Positions 26,548-36,813 of a stretch of DNA of 64,000 nucleotides are shown one piece after another. A model generated the notes under the pieces. That model was not told the origin of the DNA, searched no databases, and was given only the letters and a program-made list of their open reading frames with translations. The position numbers and the translations under genes are program-made. Each line of letters begins with the position of its first letter. The stretch's first letter is position 1. The stretch spans positions 1,364,001 to 1,428,000 of the forward strand of contig NZ_CP106881.1 of assembly GCF_023634805.2 (NCBI RefSeq), in the 5' to 3' direction. This stretch comes from Comamonas endophytica (lineage in GTDB: Bacteria > Pseudomonadota > Gammaproteobacteria > Burkholderiales > Burkholderiaceae_C).

Positions 26548-27027
26548 ATGCTTGACGATATCGACCTTCAACTTCTGGATCTGTTGCAGCACGACGCCAG
26601 TCTGAGTAATCAGGCGCTGGCCGAGCGCGTGAATGTCTCGCCGCCCACCTGCCTGCGCCGCGTGCGGCGGCTGCATGAGGAAGGCATCATCGAGCGCCAG
26701 GTCGCCTTCCTGCAGCCCGAACGTCTGGCGGCACTGGTCGGGCACGGTCTCACGGCCTGGGTGGAAGTCACGCTGGACCGCCAGGACGCCCAGGCGCTCG
26801 ACCGCTTCGAGGCGCGCGCCGTGGCCGAAGAGGCGGTGCAGCAATGCTGGCGCGTCTCACCCGGCCCCGACTTCATGCTGGCCACCCACACGCGCGACAT
26901 GCCCGAGTACCTGGCGCTGACCCAGCGGCTGTTCACGCAGGACAGCAATGTGCGCAACGTGCGCGCCTTCTTTGCCACCAAGCGCGCCAAGTTCGCGACC
27001 CGGGTCCCGCTGGCGCGCCCGCGCTAG
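26548..27027 (+). CDS. Lrp/AsnC family transcriptional regulator
   Basis: A 159-residue protein with an N-terminal winged helix-turn-helix (about 5-60, LSNQALAERVNVSPPTCLRRVRRL) and a C-terminal RAM ligand-binding domain (about 65-150, with the VSPGPDFML strand typical of the family). It is divergent from glmS and probably controls itself and perhaps glmS. Its stop shares the bases CTAG with the convergent kinase gene. The effector amino acid cannot be deduced. Confidence 0.92.
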   Translation: MLDDIDLQLLDLLQHDASLSNQALAERVNVSPPTCLRRVRRLHEEGIIERQVAFLQPERLAALVGHGLTAWVEVTLDRQDAQALDRFEARAVAEEAVQQCWRVSPGPDFMLATHTRDMPEYLALTQRLFTQDSNVRNVRAFFATKRAKFATRVPLARPR

Positions 27028-27824
27028 GCCGGCGCGGGCGCGGGCCAGCGCAGCTCGACCCGGCAGCCCTGCCCGGGTGCGCTGTGCAGCGCGATGTCGG
27101 CGCCCTGCTGGTGCGCCGCGGTCTGCGCCAGCGCCAGGCCCACGCCCACGCCGTCGAATTCGCTTTCGCGGTGCAGGCGCTGGAACAGCCCGAAAGCCTG
27201 ATGGGCGCGCGTGCCGTCGCAGCCCACGCCGTTGTCCTCGACCTGCCAGCGCAGCCCGCCGCCGGGCAGGGCCTCGGCCTCCAGGCGGATGCGCGGCAAT
27301 GGCCGGCCGCGCGAGAACTTGAAGGCGTTGTCCAGCAGCGCCGCCAGCAGCGGGCGCAGCAGCTGCGGATCGGCCTGCAGCGGCACGGGCGATGCCGGCA
27401 ACTGCCACTGCGCCTGCGCCGCCGCGGGTTCGGCGGCCATCAGTGCCGCCCACGCCTGGCCGGCCAGCTGCGCCAGGTCCACGGACTGCAGCTGCGGCCT
27501 GGCGCGCTGCATCCGCGCCAGCTCCAGCACGCCGTCCAGCATGCAGCCCATGCGCCGCGCGCCCTGCTCCATCACACCGAGGAACTGCTCGGCATCCTGT
27601 GCATCCGGCCCCTGCAGGCCCGCCGCATGCAGGGTCTCGCGCAGCAGCGGCGCATAGGAAGTGATGTGGCGCAGCGGCGCGCGCAGGTCATGCGAGAGCG
27701 CGCGTGTCCAGTCCTCCTGGCTGGCACGCAGCGCCGCCAGTTCCTGCTCGCGCCGGGCCAGCAGCGCCAGCGCCTGCGGCAGGTCTCGGGGAGGCGGCAG
27801 GCCGCCGGCAGGGTCGGGCATCAT
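27024..27824 (-). CDS. Short sensor histidine kinase without a sensor domain
   Basis: A 266-residue kinase. A short coiled coil (about 15-40) leads to the H-box SHDLRAPLRHITSY with the phosphorylatable His near residue 47. The ATPase domain has an N-box (LLAALLDNAFKFSRGR), a G1-like DNGVGCD and a G2-like GVGVGLALAQT. There is no membrane segment or PAS domain and no partner response regulator nearby. The ATG overlaps the glmU stop (ATGA), suggesting co-expression with glmU. Confidence 0.85.
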   Translation of the reverse strand: MMPDPAGGLPPPRDLPQALALLARREQELAALRASQEDWTRALSHDLRAPLRHITSYAPLLRETLHAAGLQGPDAQDAEQFLGVMEQGARRMGCMLDGVLELARMQRARPQLQSVDLAQLAGQAWAALMAAEPAAAQAQWQLPASPVPLQADPQLLRPLLAALLDNAFKFSRGRPLPRIRLEAEALPGGGLRWQVEDNGVGCDGTRAHQAFGLFQRLHRESEFDGVGVGLALAQTAAHQQGADIALHSAPGQGCRVELRWPAPAPA

Positions 27825-29272
27825 GGCTTGGGCAGCTTGGCCGGGCGTTTCCAGTGGCCGATGTTGGACTGGCGGCCGCGCGCCACGCCCAGCGCGCCCG
27901 CGGGCACGTCCTTGGCAATGGTCGAGCCGCCGCCGACGGTGGCGCCCGCGCCCACCGTGACCGGCGCCACCAGCACGCAGTTGCTGCCGATGTGCGCATC
28001 GGCCTCGATGACCGTGCGGTGCTTGTTGGCGCCGTCGTAATTGGCGGTGATGCTGCCGGCGCCGTAGTTCACCCGCTCGCCCACCGTGGCATCGCCCAGG
28101 TAGGCCAGGTGGTTGGCCTTGGCGCCATCCGCCAGGGTGCTGTTCTTGACCTCGACGAAATTGCCGATATGCACCTCGCGCCCGAGCTGCGCGCCGGGCC
28201 GCAGCCGCGCAAACGGCCCGATCAGCGCGCCTGCGCCCACCGACACGCCCAGCCTGTCGCCGTCGATATGGGTATAGGGGTGGATCACCGCGCCCGCGCC
28301 GATCGACGCGTTGGCAATGCAGCAGTGCGCGCCTATCGATGCGCCTTCGCCGATGGCCACCGCTCCGGTGAAGATGCAGCCGGCATCGATCTCCACGTCC
28401 TGCCCGCATTCGAGCGCGGCGCGCGCGCCGCTGCGCGCATCGTCGCGCAGGTCGAAGCGCGCGGGATCGGCCAGCCGCACGCCCTGCTCCATCAGCCGCT
28501 GCGCCTGGCGCAGCTGGTGCGCGCGCTCGAGCTGCGCCAGCTGCAGCGGGCTGTTGACACCCGCCACCTGCAGCGCGTCGTCGATGCAATGCGCCACCAC
28601 GGGCACGCCATCGGCCACCGCCATGGCCACGATATCGGTCAGGTAGTACTCGCCCTGGGCGTTGTCGTTCGTCAGGCGCGCCAGCCAGCCGGCAAGCCGC
28701 CGCGCGGGCACGGCCATGATGCCGCTGTAGATCTCGCCGATGCGCCGCTGCGCTTCGCTCGCATCCTTGTGCTCGACGATGGCCTGCACCGCGCCCTCGG
28801 GCGTGCGCACGATGCGGCCATAGCCCGTGGGATCGGGCAGCGCCACGGTCAACAGCGCCAGCCGCTCGCTGCCCGCGGCAGCGACCAGCGCCCGCAGCGT
28901 CGCGGCTTCGGTCAGCGGCACATCGCCCGACAGCACCACGGCCACGCCATCGTCGGGCAGCAGCGGCACCGCCTGCTGCACCGCATGGCCCGTGCCCAGC
29001 TGCGGCTCCTGGCGCGCGAATTTCAGCGCAAAAGCTGCGGGGGAGGCCTGCGCCGCGGAGGTGATCGCATCCTCCACCTGCTGCGCGCCATGGCCGGTCA
29101 CGACCACCGCGCTGCGCGCGCCCAGATGCGCGGCCTGGTCCAGCACATGCTGCAGCAGCGGCCGCCCCGCCAGGCGCTGCAGTACCTTGGGAAGGCGGCT
29201 TTTCATGCGCGTGCCCTTGCCCGCGGCCATGATGATGAGATCCACTGCTGCTGTCATTTGATTGCCTGTCAT
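27821..29272 (-). CDS. glmU: Bifunctional GlmU (N-acetylglucosamine-1-P uridyltransferase / acetyltransferase)
   Basis: A 483-residue enzyme that acetylates glucosamine-1-phosphate and joins it to UTP to give UDP-GlcNAc. The N-terminal pyrophosphorylase domain has the nucleotide loop LIIMAAGKGTRMKSRLPKVL. The C-terminal part is a left-handed beta helix of hexapeptide repeats (about 260-460), including NFVEVKNSTLADGAKANHL. It is slightly longer than most homologues. A start at ATG 29257 (MTAAVDLI) is also possible. Confidence 0.96.
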   Translation of the reverse strand: MTGNQMTAAVDLIIMAAGKGTRMKSRLPKVLQRLAGRPLLQHVLDQAAHLGARSAVVVTGHGAQQVEDAITSAAQASPAAFALKFARQEPQLGTGHAVQQAVPLLPDDGVAVVLSGDVPLTEAATLRALVAAAGSERLALLTVALPDPTGYGRIVRTPEGAVQAIVEHKDASEAQRRIGEIYSGIMAVPARRLAGWLARLTNDNAQGEYYLTDIVAMAVADGVPVVAHCIDDALQVAGVNSPLQLAQLERAHQLRQAQRLMEQGVRLADPARFDLRDDARSGARAALECGQDVEIDAGCIFTGAVAIGEGASIGAHCCIANASIGAGAVIHPYTHIDGDRLGVSVGAGALIGPFARLRPGAQLGREVHIGNFVEVKNSTLADGAKANHLAYLGDATVGERVNYGAGSITANYDGANKHRTVIEADAHIGSNCVLVAPVTVGAGATVGGGSTIAKDVPAGALGVARGRQSNIGHWKRPAKLPKP

Positions 29273-29442
29273 GATCGAAGACTGTGCCTCGCGGCACAGG
29301 AAGTGGCTGGAATTATCGCGCCCCCATCCGGCCCTGCCTGTCGCCCGCAGCGCCAGGCCACGGCAAGCAGGGATCTTTTACATTTCAGGCCTGCGCATCA
29401 CCCTGGTGTCCGCGACGCCGTATTCCCGCCCTGGAGCTGCCC

Positions 29443-30414
29443 ATGCCCTCATCGCCTCCCCCTTCGCCCGGCCCCACGGCGCTGCGCACGCGCGCCGTGG
29501 CGGCGGGCCATCTGCGCGCCTTCGTGGCCGCGGCCGAGCACCTGAACTTCCGCGCCGCGGCCGATGCGCTGGCGCTCACGCCCTCGGCCGTGAGCCGGCA
29601 GATCCAGGCGCTGGAGGACGAGGTCGGCGTGCCGCTGTTCCTGCGCCACACGCGCGCCGTCGAGCTCACGGGCGCGGGCGTGCAGCTGCTGCGCGCCGTG
29701 GCGCCCGGCCTCGAGCGCATCGACGCCGCCGTGCGCCAGCTGCGCCGGGCGGCCGGGCGCAAGAGCGTGGCCATCACCACCTGGGCCAGCTTTGCCGCGA
29801 TGTGGCTGATTCCCCGGCTCGAGGCCTTCCAGCGCGAGTTCCCCGACATCGACATCCGCATCGATACCTCGGACACGGTGATGGACATGGAGACCACCGA
29901 CGTGGACCTGGCGCTGCGCTACAGCGGCACGCCCGAGAGTGCCTCCGCCGAGCATCTGTTCGGCGAGCAGCTGGCGGTGGTCGCCAGCCCCTGGCTGCTG
30001 CGCAGCCAGCCGGCCATCCGCACGCCCGCCGACGCCGCGCGCTTCACGCTGATCGAGACCGGCGATGCCCAGCGCCTGCCGCAGCTGGCCTGGCTGGGGT
30101 GGCAGCGCTGGTTCCACGCCCATGGCTGCGAGCCGCTGCAGCCGCCGCGCTGGCTGTATTTCAATTACGCCCACCAGATCGTGCAGGCCGCGCTGGCCGG
30201 CCAGGGCCTGGCCATTGCGCGCCTGCCGCTGGTGGCCGACGCGCTGGCCAGCGGCGATCTGGTCGAGGTGCTGCCCGCGCACCGGCTCGACTCGCCGCTG
30301 GCCTATTGGCTTTTGCCCGGGCCGCGCAGCGCGGCGCGGCCGGAGGTGCAGGCCTTCTGCAACTGGCTCAGAGAACAGGCCGCGCTGACACGCGCGGCCA
30401 TGGGCCCGCCCTGA
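29443..30414 (+). CDS. LysR-type regulator, GcvA-like
   Basis: A 323-residue regulator with an N-terminal helix-turn-helix (about 28-85, LNFRAAADALALTPSAVSRQ) and a substrate-binding domain of the GcvA type (WASFAAMWLIPRLEAFQREFPDIDIRI). The first 25 residues are a proline-rich extension. The frame opens upstream at 29284, but ATG 29443 fits the family. It is divergent from glmU; its target genes are unknown. Confidence 0.87.
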   Translation: MPSSPPPSPGPTALRTRAVAAGHLRAFVAAAEHLNFRAAADALALTPSAVSRQIQALEDEVGVPLFLRHTRAVELTGAGVQLLRAVAPGLERIDAAVRQLRRAAGRKSVAITTWASFAAMWLIPRLEAFQREFPDIDIRIDTSDTVMDMETTDVDLALRYSGTPESASAEHLFGEQLAVVASPWLLRSQPAIRTPADAARFTLIETGDAQRLPQLAWLGWQRWFHAHGCEPLQPPRWLYFNYAHQIVQAALAGQGLAIARLPLVADALASGDLVEVLPAHRLDSPLAYWLLPGPRSAARPEVQAFCNWLREQAALTRAAMGPP

Positions 30415-30416
30415 AT

Positions 30417-31649
30417 TCAGCCCAGGGTCACCCGGGCGAATTTGCGCTTGCCGACCTGCAGCACATAGGTTCCCGCATCCAGCTTGAGCCCGCGGTCGCT
30501 GATCACCGCGCCATCGATGCGCACGCCGCCGCCATCGATCAGGCGGTTGGCCTCGCTGCTCGACGGCGCCAGGTTCGCCTGCTTGAGCAGCGCGCCAATG
30601 CCCAGCGGCGCGCCGGACAGCTGCACCTCGGGGATCTCGTCGGGCACGCCCCCCTTGCTGCGGTTGATGAAGTCCTGCTCGGCGGCATCGGCCGCGGCGG
30701 CCGAATGGAAGCGCGCGGTGATTTCCTTGGCCAGCATGACCTTGGCATCCTTGGGATTGCGCCCGCCTTCGACCTCGGCCTTGAGCGCGGCGATCTGCGC
30801 CAGGCTCTTGAACGACAGCAGCGTGTACCAGTCCCACATCAGCGTGTCGGAGATGGACAGCACCTTGGCGAACATGGTGTTGGCGTCTTCGGTGATGCCG
30901 ATGTAGTTGTTCTTCGACTTGGACATCTTCTCGACGCCGTCGAGCCCCACCAGCAGCGGCATGGTGAGCACGCACTGCGGCTCCTGGCCGTATTCCTGCT
31001 GCAGGTGGCGGCCCATCAGCAGGTTGAACTTCTGGTCGGTGCCGCCGAGCTCGAGATCGGCCTTGAGCGCCACCGAGTCATAGCCCTGCAGCAGCGGGTA
31101 GAGGAATTCATGCAGCGAGATCGACTGGCCGCCATGGAAGCGCTTGTGGAAATCGTCGCGCTCCATCATGCGCGCCACGGTGTATTTGGCCGACAGCTCG
31201 ATCATGCCGCGCGCGCCCAGCTTGTCGCACCATTCGCTGTTGTAGCGCACCTCGGTGCGCGCCGGGTCGAGCACCATCGCCGCCTGGCGGTAGTAGGTCT
31301 CGGCGTTGACCTTGATCTGCTCGGCGGTAAGCGGCGGGCGCGTGGAGTTGCGCCCCGACGGGTCGCCAATCAGCGTCGTGAAATCACCGATGAGAAAAAT
31401 CACCTGGTGGCCGAGGTCCTGCAGCTGGCGCATCTTGTTCAGCACGACCGTGTGACCGATATGAATATCCGGTGCTGTAGGATCGAGACCGAGCTTGACG
31501 CGAAGCGGCACTCCGGTGGCTTCGGAACGCGCCAGCTTGCGCGTCCATTCGTCCTTTGGAAGCAGCTCTTCGACACCGCGCAACGTGGTTTCAAGCGCTT
31601 GTCCTACACGCTCAGTGATTGGATATGTTGTAACAACAGGTTGATTCAT
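30417..31649 (-). CDS. tyrS: Tyrosyl-tRNA synthetase
   Basis: A 410-residue class I synthetase of the TyrZ-like type. The class signatures are DIHIGHTVV (HIGH) and EKMSKSKNN (KMSKS). An S4 RNA-binding domain ends the protein (about 345-410, [20 protein letters not shown]). ATG 31649 is used; the frame continues upstream without support. It is divergent from the M23 peptidase gene. Confidence 0.97.
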   Translation of the reverse strand: MNQPVVTTYPITERVGQALETTLRGVEELLPKDEWTRKLARSEATGVPLRVKLGLDPTAPDIHIGHTVVLNKMRQLQDLGHQVIFLIGDFTTLIGDPSGRNSTRPPLTAEQIKVNAETYYRQAAMVLDPARTEVRYNSEWCDKLGARGMIELSAKYTVARMMERDDFHKRFHGGQSISLHEFLYPLLQGYDSVALKADLELGGTDQKFNLLMGRHLQQEYGQEPQCVLTMPLLVGLDGVEKMSKSKNNYIGITEDANTMFAKVLSISDTLMWDWYTLLSFKSLAQIAALKAEVEGGRNPKDAKVMLAKEITARFHSAAAADAAEQDFINRSKGGVPDEIPEVQLSGAPLGIGALLKQANLAPSSSEANRLIDGGGVRIDGAVISDRGLKLDAGTYVLQVGKRKFARVTLG

Positions 31650-31836
31650 AAGGGTTTTTTTCGATCCCGGGGAAGTCGACCCCGCTATAATTCGTGGCTT
31701 ATCGCTGTGGCGAATTCTAGTAGGGTCCCAAAACGGCATCTGCCGAATGACTTGCACCCCCTGGAGCGCGCGTCCTGCCACACCTCTTCTCGCCCGACTT
31801 GTTTGCTTAGACGCGCACCGACACAGGAACTCCATT

Positions 31837-33195
31837 TTGAAATCTGGTCTGATCATTGCTGGCAACACCGTGCTGGCCCATGTTCGCAACACTCTGCAAC
31901 GTCATCCCAAGCGCGTTACCGGCGTGCTGGCAGCCTTGTTGCTCACGGGCGGTGGCGGAGCATTTGCCGTCGCGTCACTGGGTCCCGACCCGTCCGATCT
32001 TCCGGTGCGCACGCTGACCCAGCAGGTCGCCTCGCTGGCCGATGACACCCCCCTGGTCGAGCTGAACGAACTGCAGGACTTCGCCCTCTACCGCTCCGAC
32101 CTGTCGCGCGCCAACGACAGCGCCGAATCGCTGCTGCAGCGCCTGGGCATGGCCGACCCCGAAGCTTCCGCCTATCTGCGCAGCAACGAACTGGTGCGCC
32201 AGAACCTGCTGGCACGCGGCGGCCGCCTGATTTCCGCCGAAGCCACGAACGACCACCAGCTGACGCGCCTGACGGCACGCTGGGCACCCGACGACGAAAG
32301 CACCAAGTTCCAGCGCCTCGTGGTCGAGCGCCAGGGCAAGGGCTTCGTGACGCGCCTTGAAACCGGTGATCTGGTGGCCAACCAGCGTCTGGCCGGCGGT
32401 GTCATCCAGAGCTCGCTGTTTGCCGCGACCGACGCCTCCAACATTCCCGATGCCGTGGCTTCGCAATTGGCCGAAGTGTTCAACGGCAAGATCGATTTCC
32501 GCCGCTCGCTGCGCAAGAACGACCGCTTCGCGCTGGTCTATGAAACGCTCGAAGCCGATGGCGAACCCCTGCGCAGCGGCCGCCTGCTGAGCGCCGAGTT
32601 CAACAACAACGGCACGACGCACCAGGCCATGTGGTTCCAGCAACCCGGCACCAAGGGCGCGTACTTCGCCCTCGACGGCTCAAGCCTCGAGCGCTCCTAC
32701 CTTTCGGCTCCGCTGGCCTTCTCGCGCGTGAGCAGCGGCTTTGCCATGCGTTTCCACCCGGTGCACAAGACCTGGCGCGCGCACAACGGCACCGACTTCG
32801 CGGCCCCCACGGGCACCGCGGTACGCACCGTGGCCGACGGCGTGGTGGAATTCGCCGGTGTGCAGAACGGTTACGGCAACGTGGTCTTCGTCAAGCATCC
32901 CGACAACAACGTCACGGTCTACGCCCACCTGAGCCGCATCGACGTGCGCAAGGGTGCCAGCGTCGCCCAGGGCAGCAATATCGGCGCCGTCGGCTCCACC
33001 GGCTGGGCCACCGGTCCGCACCTGCACTTCGAAGTGCGCGTCAACGGCAAGGCCCAGGACCCGATGACCGTCATTGGCCAGGCCCAGGCCGCGCGTCCGA
33101 TCTCTGCCGCCGTGCGTGCGAGCTTCGACCGCCAGGCCGCGCAGATGCGCCTGGCCCTGGAATCGGCCCAGCAGACGCTGGCCAGCGCCGAGTAA
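31837..33195 (+). CDS. M23 family metallopeptidase (cell-wall hydrolase)
   Basis: A 452-residue membrane-anchored periplasmic protein. An N-terminal membrane helix lies at about 25-50. The region from about 65 to 290 includes an OapA/LysM-like part. The C-terminal LytM domain (about 295-400) contains [12 protein letters not shown] and [10 protein letters not shown] with the zinc-ligand histidines and aspartate present, so it is predicted to be an active endopeptidase that cuts peptidoglycan crosslinks. I chose TTG 31837 because AGGA lies eight bases upstream; ATG 31747 gives 30 extra residues without a ribosome site. A TATAAT at 31686-31691 may be its -10 box. Confidence 0.9.
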   Translation: MKSGLIIAGNTVLAHVRNTLQRHPKRVTGVLAALLLTGGGGAFAVASLGPDPSDLPVRTLTQQVASLADDTPLVELNELQDFALYRSDLSRANDSAESLLQRLGMADPEASAYLRSNELVRQNLLARGGRLISAEATNDHQLTRLTARWAPDDESTKFQRLVVERQGKGFVTRLETGDLVANQRLAGGVIQSSLFAATDASNIPDAVASQLAEVFNGKIDFRRSLRKNDRFALVYETLEADGEPLRSGRLLSAEFNNNGTTHQAMWFQQPGTKGAYFALDGSSLERSYLSAPLAFSRVSSGFAMRFHPVHKTWRAHNGTDFAAPTGTAVRTVADGVVEFAGVQNGYGNVVFVKHPDNNVTVYAHLSRIDVRKGASVAQGSNIGAVGSTGWATGPHLHFEVRVNGKAQDPMTVIGQAQAARPISAAVRASFDRQAAQMRLALESAQQTLASAE

Positions 33196-33215
33196 ATCGT
33201 CGCTTCCCGCCTTTG

Positions 33216-33243
33216 AAAAAGCCGCCGCCCAGCGGCTTTTTTT
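33216..33243 (+). terminator. Rho-independent terminator after the M23 gene
   Basis: AAAAAGCCGC and GCGGCTTTTT pair around a six-base loop and are followed by further T residues. It lies 21 bases after the peptidase stop and before anmK. Confidence 0.85.
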
Positions 33244-33280
33244 GCGTCTGGCGGATTGCTGCACCACTACCATTGCGTCC

Positions 33281-34408
33281 ATGACCGTTTCAACCTCCAC
33301 CCCGGATCTGTACATAGGCCTGATGTCGGGCACCTCGCTCGATGGCATTGATGGGGTGCTGGTTGATTTCCAAGGCCGCATGAAGGTATTGCAGCATGCG
33401 AGCACACGCTTCGCTGTCGGACTACGCGCCGAGCTGCTGGAGCTCAACACCCCAGGCGAAAACGAGCTGCACCGCGCGGCGCTGGCGGCCAATGCGCTGG
33501 CTGAAAGCTATGCCGAAGTGGTGCAGCTGCTGCTGCGGCAGGCCGGGCTGCGCGCCTCCAGCGTGCGCGCCATCGGTGCCCATGGCCAGACGGTGCGCCA
33601 TCGGCCGCAGATGTTCGATGGCACCGGCTATACGCTGCAGCTGAACAACCCGGCCCTGCTGGCCGAGCGCTGCGGCATCAGCGTCGTCGCCGACTTCCGC
33701 AGCCGCGACGTGGCCGCCGGCGGCCAGGGCGCGCCGCTGGTACCGGCCTTCCATCAGAGCGTGTTCGGCCGCCCCGGGCAGGCGCTGCTGGTGCTCAATA
33801 TCGGCGGCATCTCCAATCTCAGCGTGCTGCCCGCCGATGGCGAGGTTGGCGGCTTCGATTGCGGCCCGGGCAATGCGCTGATGGATGCCTGGTGCCAGCG
33901 CCATACCGGCCAGCCCTATGACGACAACGGCGCCTGGGCGGCCAGCGGCAGCGTGCTGCCGGCACTGCTCGAACAGCTGCTGGCCGAACCCTTCCTGCAG
34001 CAGCCCCCGCCCAAGAGCACGGGGCGCGATCTCTTCAGCCTGGGCTGGCTGCAACAGCAGCTCGCCGCGCTGCCGCCCGGCACCCGCGCCGAGGATGTGC
34101 AGGCGACGCTGACCGAATTCACCGCGCGCGCCTGCGCCGATGCCGCGCGGCGCTGGGGGCGCGACGCGCAGCAGCTGCTGGTGTGCGGCGGCGGCGCGCT
34201 GAATGGGCATCTGATGGCGCGCATCGGCGCGCTGCTGCCGGAGGTGCATGTACAGTCCACCACCGCCAGCGGCCTGCCGCCGCTGCAGGTCGAGGCCGCC
34301 GCCTTTGCCTGGCTCGCGCGCCAGACGCTGCGGGGCCTGCCCGGCAACCTCGCGCGCGTGACCGGCGCGCATGGGCCACGCGTGCTGGGCGCAATCTACC
34401 CGGCGTAG
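33281..34408 (+). CDS. anmK: Anhydro-N-acetylmuramic acid kinase
   Basis: A 375-residue kinase that converts 1,6-anhydroMurNAc to MurNAc-6-phosphate in cell-wall recycling. The start YIGLMSGTSLDGIDGVLVDF, the block VADFRSRDVAAGGQGAPLVP and LNIGGISNLSVL are diagnostic. ATG 33281 is used although no strong ribosome site precedes it. It follows a cell-wall hydrolase, so the two neighbours act on related material. It ends four bases from the convergent exporter gene. Confidence 0.96.
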   Translation: MTVSTSTPDLYIGLMSGTSLDGIDGVLVDFQGRMKVLQHASTRFAVGLRAELLELNTPGENELHRAALAANALAESYAEVVQLLLRQAGLRASSVRAIGAHGQTVRHRPQMFDGTGYTLQLNNPALLAERCGISVVADFRSRDVAAGGQGAPLVPAFHQSVFGRPGQALLVLNIGGISNLSVLPADGEVGGFDCGPGNALMDAWCQRHTGQPYDDNGAWAASGSVLPALLEQLLAEPFLQQPPPKSTGRDLFSLGWLQQQLAALPPGTRAEDVQATLTEFTARACADAARRWGRDAQQLLVCGGGALNGHLMARIGALLPEVHVQSTTASGLPPLQVEAAAFAWLARQTLRGLPGNLARVTGAHGPRVLGAIYPA

Positions 34409-34411
34409 GTC

Positions 34412-35779
34412 TCAACTCCCCCGCTCGAGCCTGGAAAAGATAGTCGCCGAAAAAAGCGTCAGCAGGCCCATGCAGGCAAAGGTCGCCTGGAAGGCATGCA
34501 GCACGGCTTCGGGCCGGGCCTGGCCCCACAGGGCATGGAAGCCCGCCAGCACCGCGCCCGCGATGGCCACGCCCAGCCCCATGGCCAGCATCTGCACCAT
34601 CGACAGCAGGCTGGTGCCGCTGCTGGCGTGGTGCGCCTCCAGGTCCTTGAGCGTGACGGTGTTCATGGCAGTGAACTGCATGGAATTGGTGGCGCCGAAG
34701 ATCAGCAGCTGCAGGATCCTGAGCCACTGCGGCTGCTCCGGCGTGACCAGGGCGAAGCTGGCGATCATCAGCGACAGCAGCAGCGTATTGCCCACCAGCG
34801 TGCGCCGGTAGCCCCAGCGCCCGATCAGCGCCGAAGCCACGCGCTTGACGGTCATGCTGGCCAGCACCGTGGGCAACATCATCATGCCGGCCTCCATCGG
34901 CGAATAGCCCAGGCACACCTGCAGCACCAGCGGAATCAGGAACGGAATGCACGAGCCGCCCAGGCGCGAGAACAGGTTGCCCAGCAGCCCGATGCGCAGG
35001 CTGCGCACGGCAAACAGCGCCGGCGCGAACAGCGGGTCGGGCCGGCGGCGCGCATGCCGCCAATAGACCAGCAGGCTGCCCGCGCCCGCGCCCAGCAGCG
35101 CCATCGCTCCCGCCACGCCCAGCAGCGCCAGGCCCTCGAGCGCCATCGACACCGCGACCATGGCAAAAGCCAGCAGTGCATAGCCGACGGCATCGAAGCG
35201 CCGGCTGGGAATGGGCTCGGCATCGCGCATGTAGCGCAGCGTGGCGGCAAGCCCCACCAGCCCCACCGGCACATTGACCAGGAAGATCCAGTGCCAGGAG
35301 GCATATTCGACCATCCAGCCGCCCAGCGTCGGGCCGATCAGCGGGCCCAGCAGACCGGGCAGCGTGACGAAGCTCATGGCCTTGAGGAACTGGTCGCGTG
35401 GAAAGGCGCGCAGCACCGCCAGGCGCCCGACGGGCAGCAGCAGCGCGCCGCCGCAGCCCTGGACGATGCGCGCCAGCACCAGCTGGTTCAGGCTTGCGGC
35501 AATCGCGCACAGCAGCGAACCGAGCACGAACAGCGCAATCGCCGTCAGATACACGCGGCGCGTGCCGAAGCGGTCGGCCACCCACCCCGAGGCCGGGATG
35601 ACCAGGGCCATGGTCAGCGAGTACGCCACGATCACCGACTGCATGCGCAGCGGGCTTTCGCCCAGCGCCTGCGCCATTGCGGGCAGGGCGGTGTTGACGA
35701 TGGTGGCATCCAGCGTCTGCATGAAAAAGCCCAGCGCCACCAGCCACAGCAGCACAGAATTCGAGCGAACGAAGGTCAT
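34412..35779 (-). CDS. MFS multidrug exporter, DHA2 family (MdtD-like)
   Basis: A 455-residue transporter with 12-14 membrane helices. Motif A (GWVADRFGTRRVYL), motif C (LPGLLGPLIGPTLGGWM) and the early DATIVNTALPAMAQ are typical of the EmrB/QacA-related proton antiporters and closest to MdtD. The substrate is unknown and no adaptor gene lies nearby. Confidence 0.87.
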   Translation of the reverse strand: MTFVRSNSVLLWLVALGFFMQTLDATIVNTALPAMAQALGESPLRMQSVIVAYSLTMALVIPASGWVADRFGTRRVYLTAIALFVLGSLLCAIAASLNQLVLARIVQGCGGALLLPVGRLAVLRAFPRDQFLKAMSFVTLPGLLGPLIGPTLGGWMVEYASWHWIFLVNVPVGLVGLAATLRYMRDAEPIPSRRFDAVGYALLAFAMVAVSMALEGLALLGVAGAMALLGAGAGSLLVYWRHARRRPDPLFAPALFAVRSLRIGLLGNLFSRLGGSCIPFLIPLVLQVCLGYSPMEAGMMMLPTVLASMTVKRVASALIGRWGYRRTLVGNTLLLSLMIASFALVTPEQPQWLRILQLLIFGATNSMQFTAMNTVTLKDLEAHHASSGTSLLSMVQMLAMGLGVAIAGAVLAGFHALWGQARPEAVLHAFQATFACMGLLTLFSATIFSRLERGS

Positions 35780-35807
35780 GGAGAGATATCAGCGCTGCGC
35801 GCGGACG

Positions 35808-35834
35808 TAAAAAAACCGCCTGGAACAGGCGGTT
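35808..35834 (-). terminator. Rho-independent terminator after erpA
   Basis: AACCGCCTG and CAGGCGGTT form a 9-base stem with a GAA loop (35814-35834). On the reverse strand it is followed by a run of T. It lies 20 bases past the erpA stop. Confidence 0.88.
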
Positions 35835-35853
35835 GGGAGGAAATACTGCGGGT

Positions 35854-36219
35854 TCAAGCCGAGAAGCTGGAGCCACAGCCGCAGGTCGTGGTCGCATTCG
35901 GATTCTTGATCACGAACTGCGCACCCTGCAGGTCTTCCTTGTAGTCGATCTCGGCGCCGACCAGGTACTGGTAGCTCATGGCGTCGATCAGCAGCGACAC
36001 GCCATTCTTGGTCATGGTGGTGTCGTCTTCGTTGGTGATTTCATCGAAGGTGAAACCATATTGGAAGCCCGAGCAGCCGCCGCCCTGCACGAACACGCGC
36101 AGCTTCAGCTCCGGGTTGCCTTCTTCGGCGATCAGGTCCGCCACCTTGGCCGCAGCGCTGTCGGTGAAGATGATGGGAGAAGGCATTTCGCTCTGGATGT
36201 TTTCTGCAACGGCGCTCAT
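35854..36219 (-). CDS. erpA: Iron-sulfur cluster insertion protein ErpA
   Basis: A 121-residue A-type carrier. The three conserved cysteines are in [11 protein letters not shown] and the C-terminal TTCGCGSSF. It hands clusters to enzymes of central metabolism and isoprenoid synthesis. ATG 36219 is used; the frame runs further upstream to 36483 through the rpsI terminator region and is not coding there. Confidence 0.96.
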   Translation of the reverse strand: MSAVAENIQSEMPSPIIFTDSAAAKVADLIAEEGNPELKLRVFVQGGGCSGFQYGFTFDEITNEDDTTMTKNGVSLLIDAMSYQYLVGAEIDYKEDLQGAQFVIKNPNATTTCGCGSSFSA

Positions 36220-36340
36220 GTGGGTACTCCGGTATTCAAGGTTTGAGGGGAATGGTACTGCAGATCGCTCGGGAATTCCGACCGCCTCCGGCTTGACGGC
36301 GAAGCGAGTGGGGCCATTCACCGGCGTTCCTGCGAAAAGC

Positions 36341-36364
36341 AAAAAGCCACCCGAAGGTGGCTTT
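36341..36364 (-). terminator. Terminator after rpsI
   Basis: AAAGCCACC and GGTGGCTTT pair around CGAA. On the reverse strand the stem is followed by T residues. It separates the rplM-rpsI operon from erpA. Confidence 0.85.
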
Positions 36365-36409
36365 CCGTAGGCCCGCCAGAGAATTCCGGCAGGCTGCAGT
36401 GCTTTGGGC

Positions 36410-36802
36410 TTAACGCTTGGAGAACTGCTTGGCGCGGCGAGCGGAGCGCAGGCCGACCTTCTTGCGTTCGACTTCACGGGCATCGCGCGTCACGAAGCCG
36501 GCTTGGCTCAGGACGGACTTCAGGCCTGCGTCATAGTCGATCAGGGCACGGGTGATGCCGTGGCGGGTGGCACCGGCCTGGCCGGATTCACCGCCGCCGT
36601 GCACGTTCACCTGCACGTCGAAAGCTTCGAGGTTTTCCGTGAGTGCCAGCGGTTGCTTAGCAATCATGATGGAGGTTTCGCGGCCGAAGTACTGCTGAAT
36701 GTCTTTGCCATTCACAGTGATCTTGCCGGAACCCTTCTTCAGAAACACGCGGGCGACGCTGGACTTGCGACGGCCGGTGCCATTGTTCCAATCACCAATC
36801 AT
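36410..36802 (-). CDS. rpsI: 30S ribosomal protein S9
   Basis: A 130-residue ribosomal protein with the expected N-terminus ([20 protein letters not shown]) and the basic tail [12 protein letters not shown] that reaches toward the P-site tRNA. It lies 11 bases after rplM in the usual two-gene operon. Confidence 0.98.
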   Translation of the reverse strand: MIGDWNNGTGRRKSSVARVFLKKGSGKITVNGKDIQQYFGRETSIMIAKQPLALTENLEAFDVQVNVHGGGESGQAGATRHGITRALIDYDAGLKSVLSQAGFVTRDAREVERKKVGLRSARRAKQFSKR

Positions 36803-36813
36803 CTCAAGGCTCC

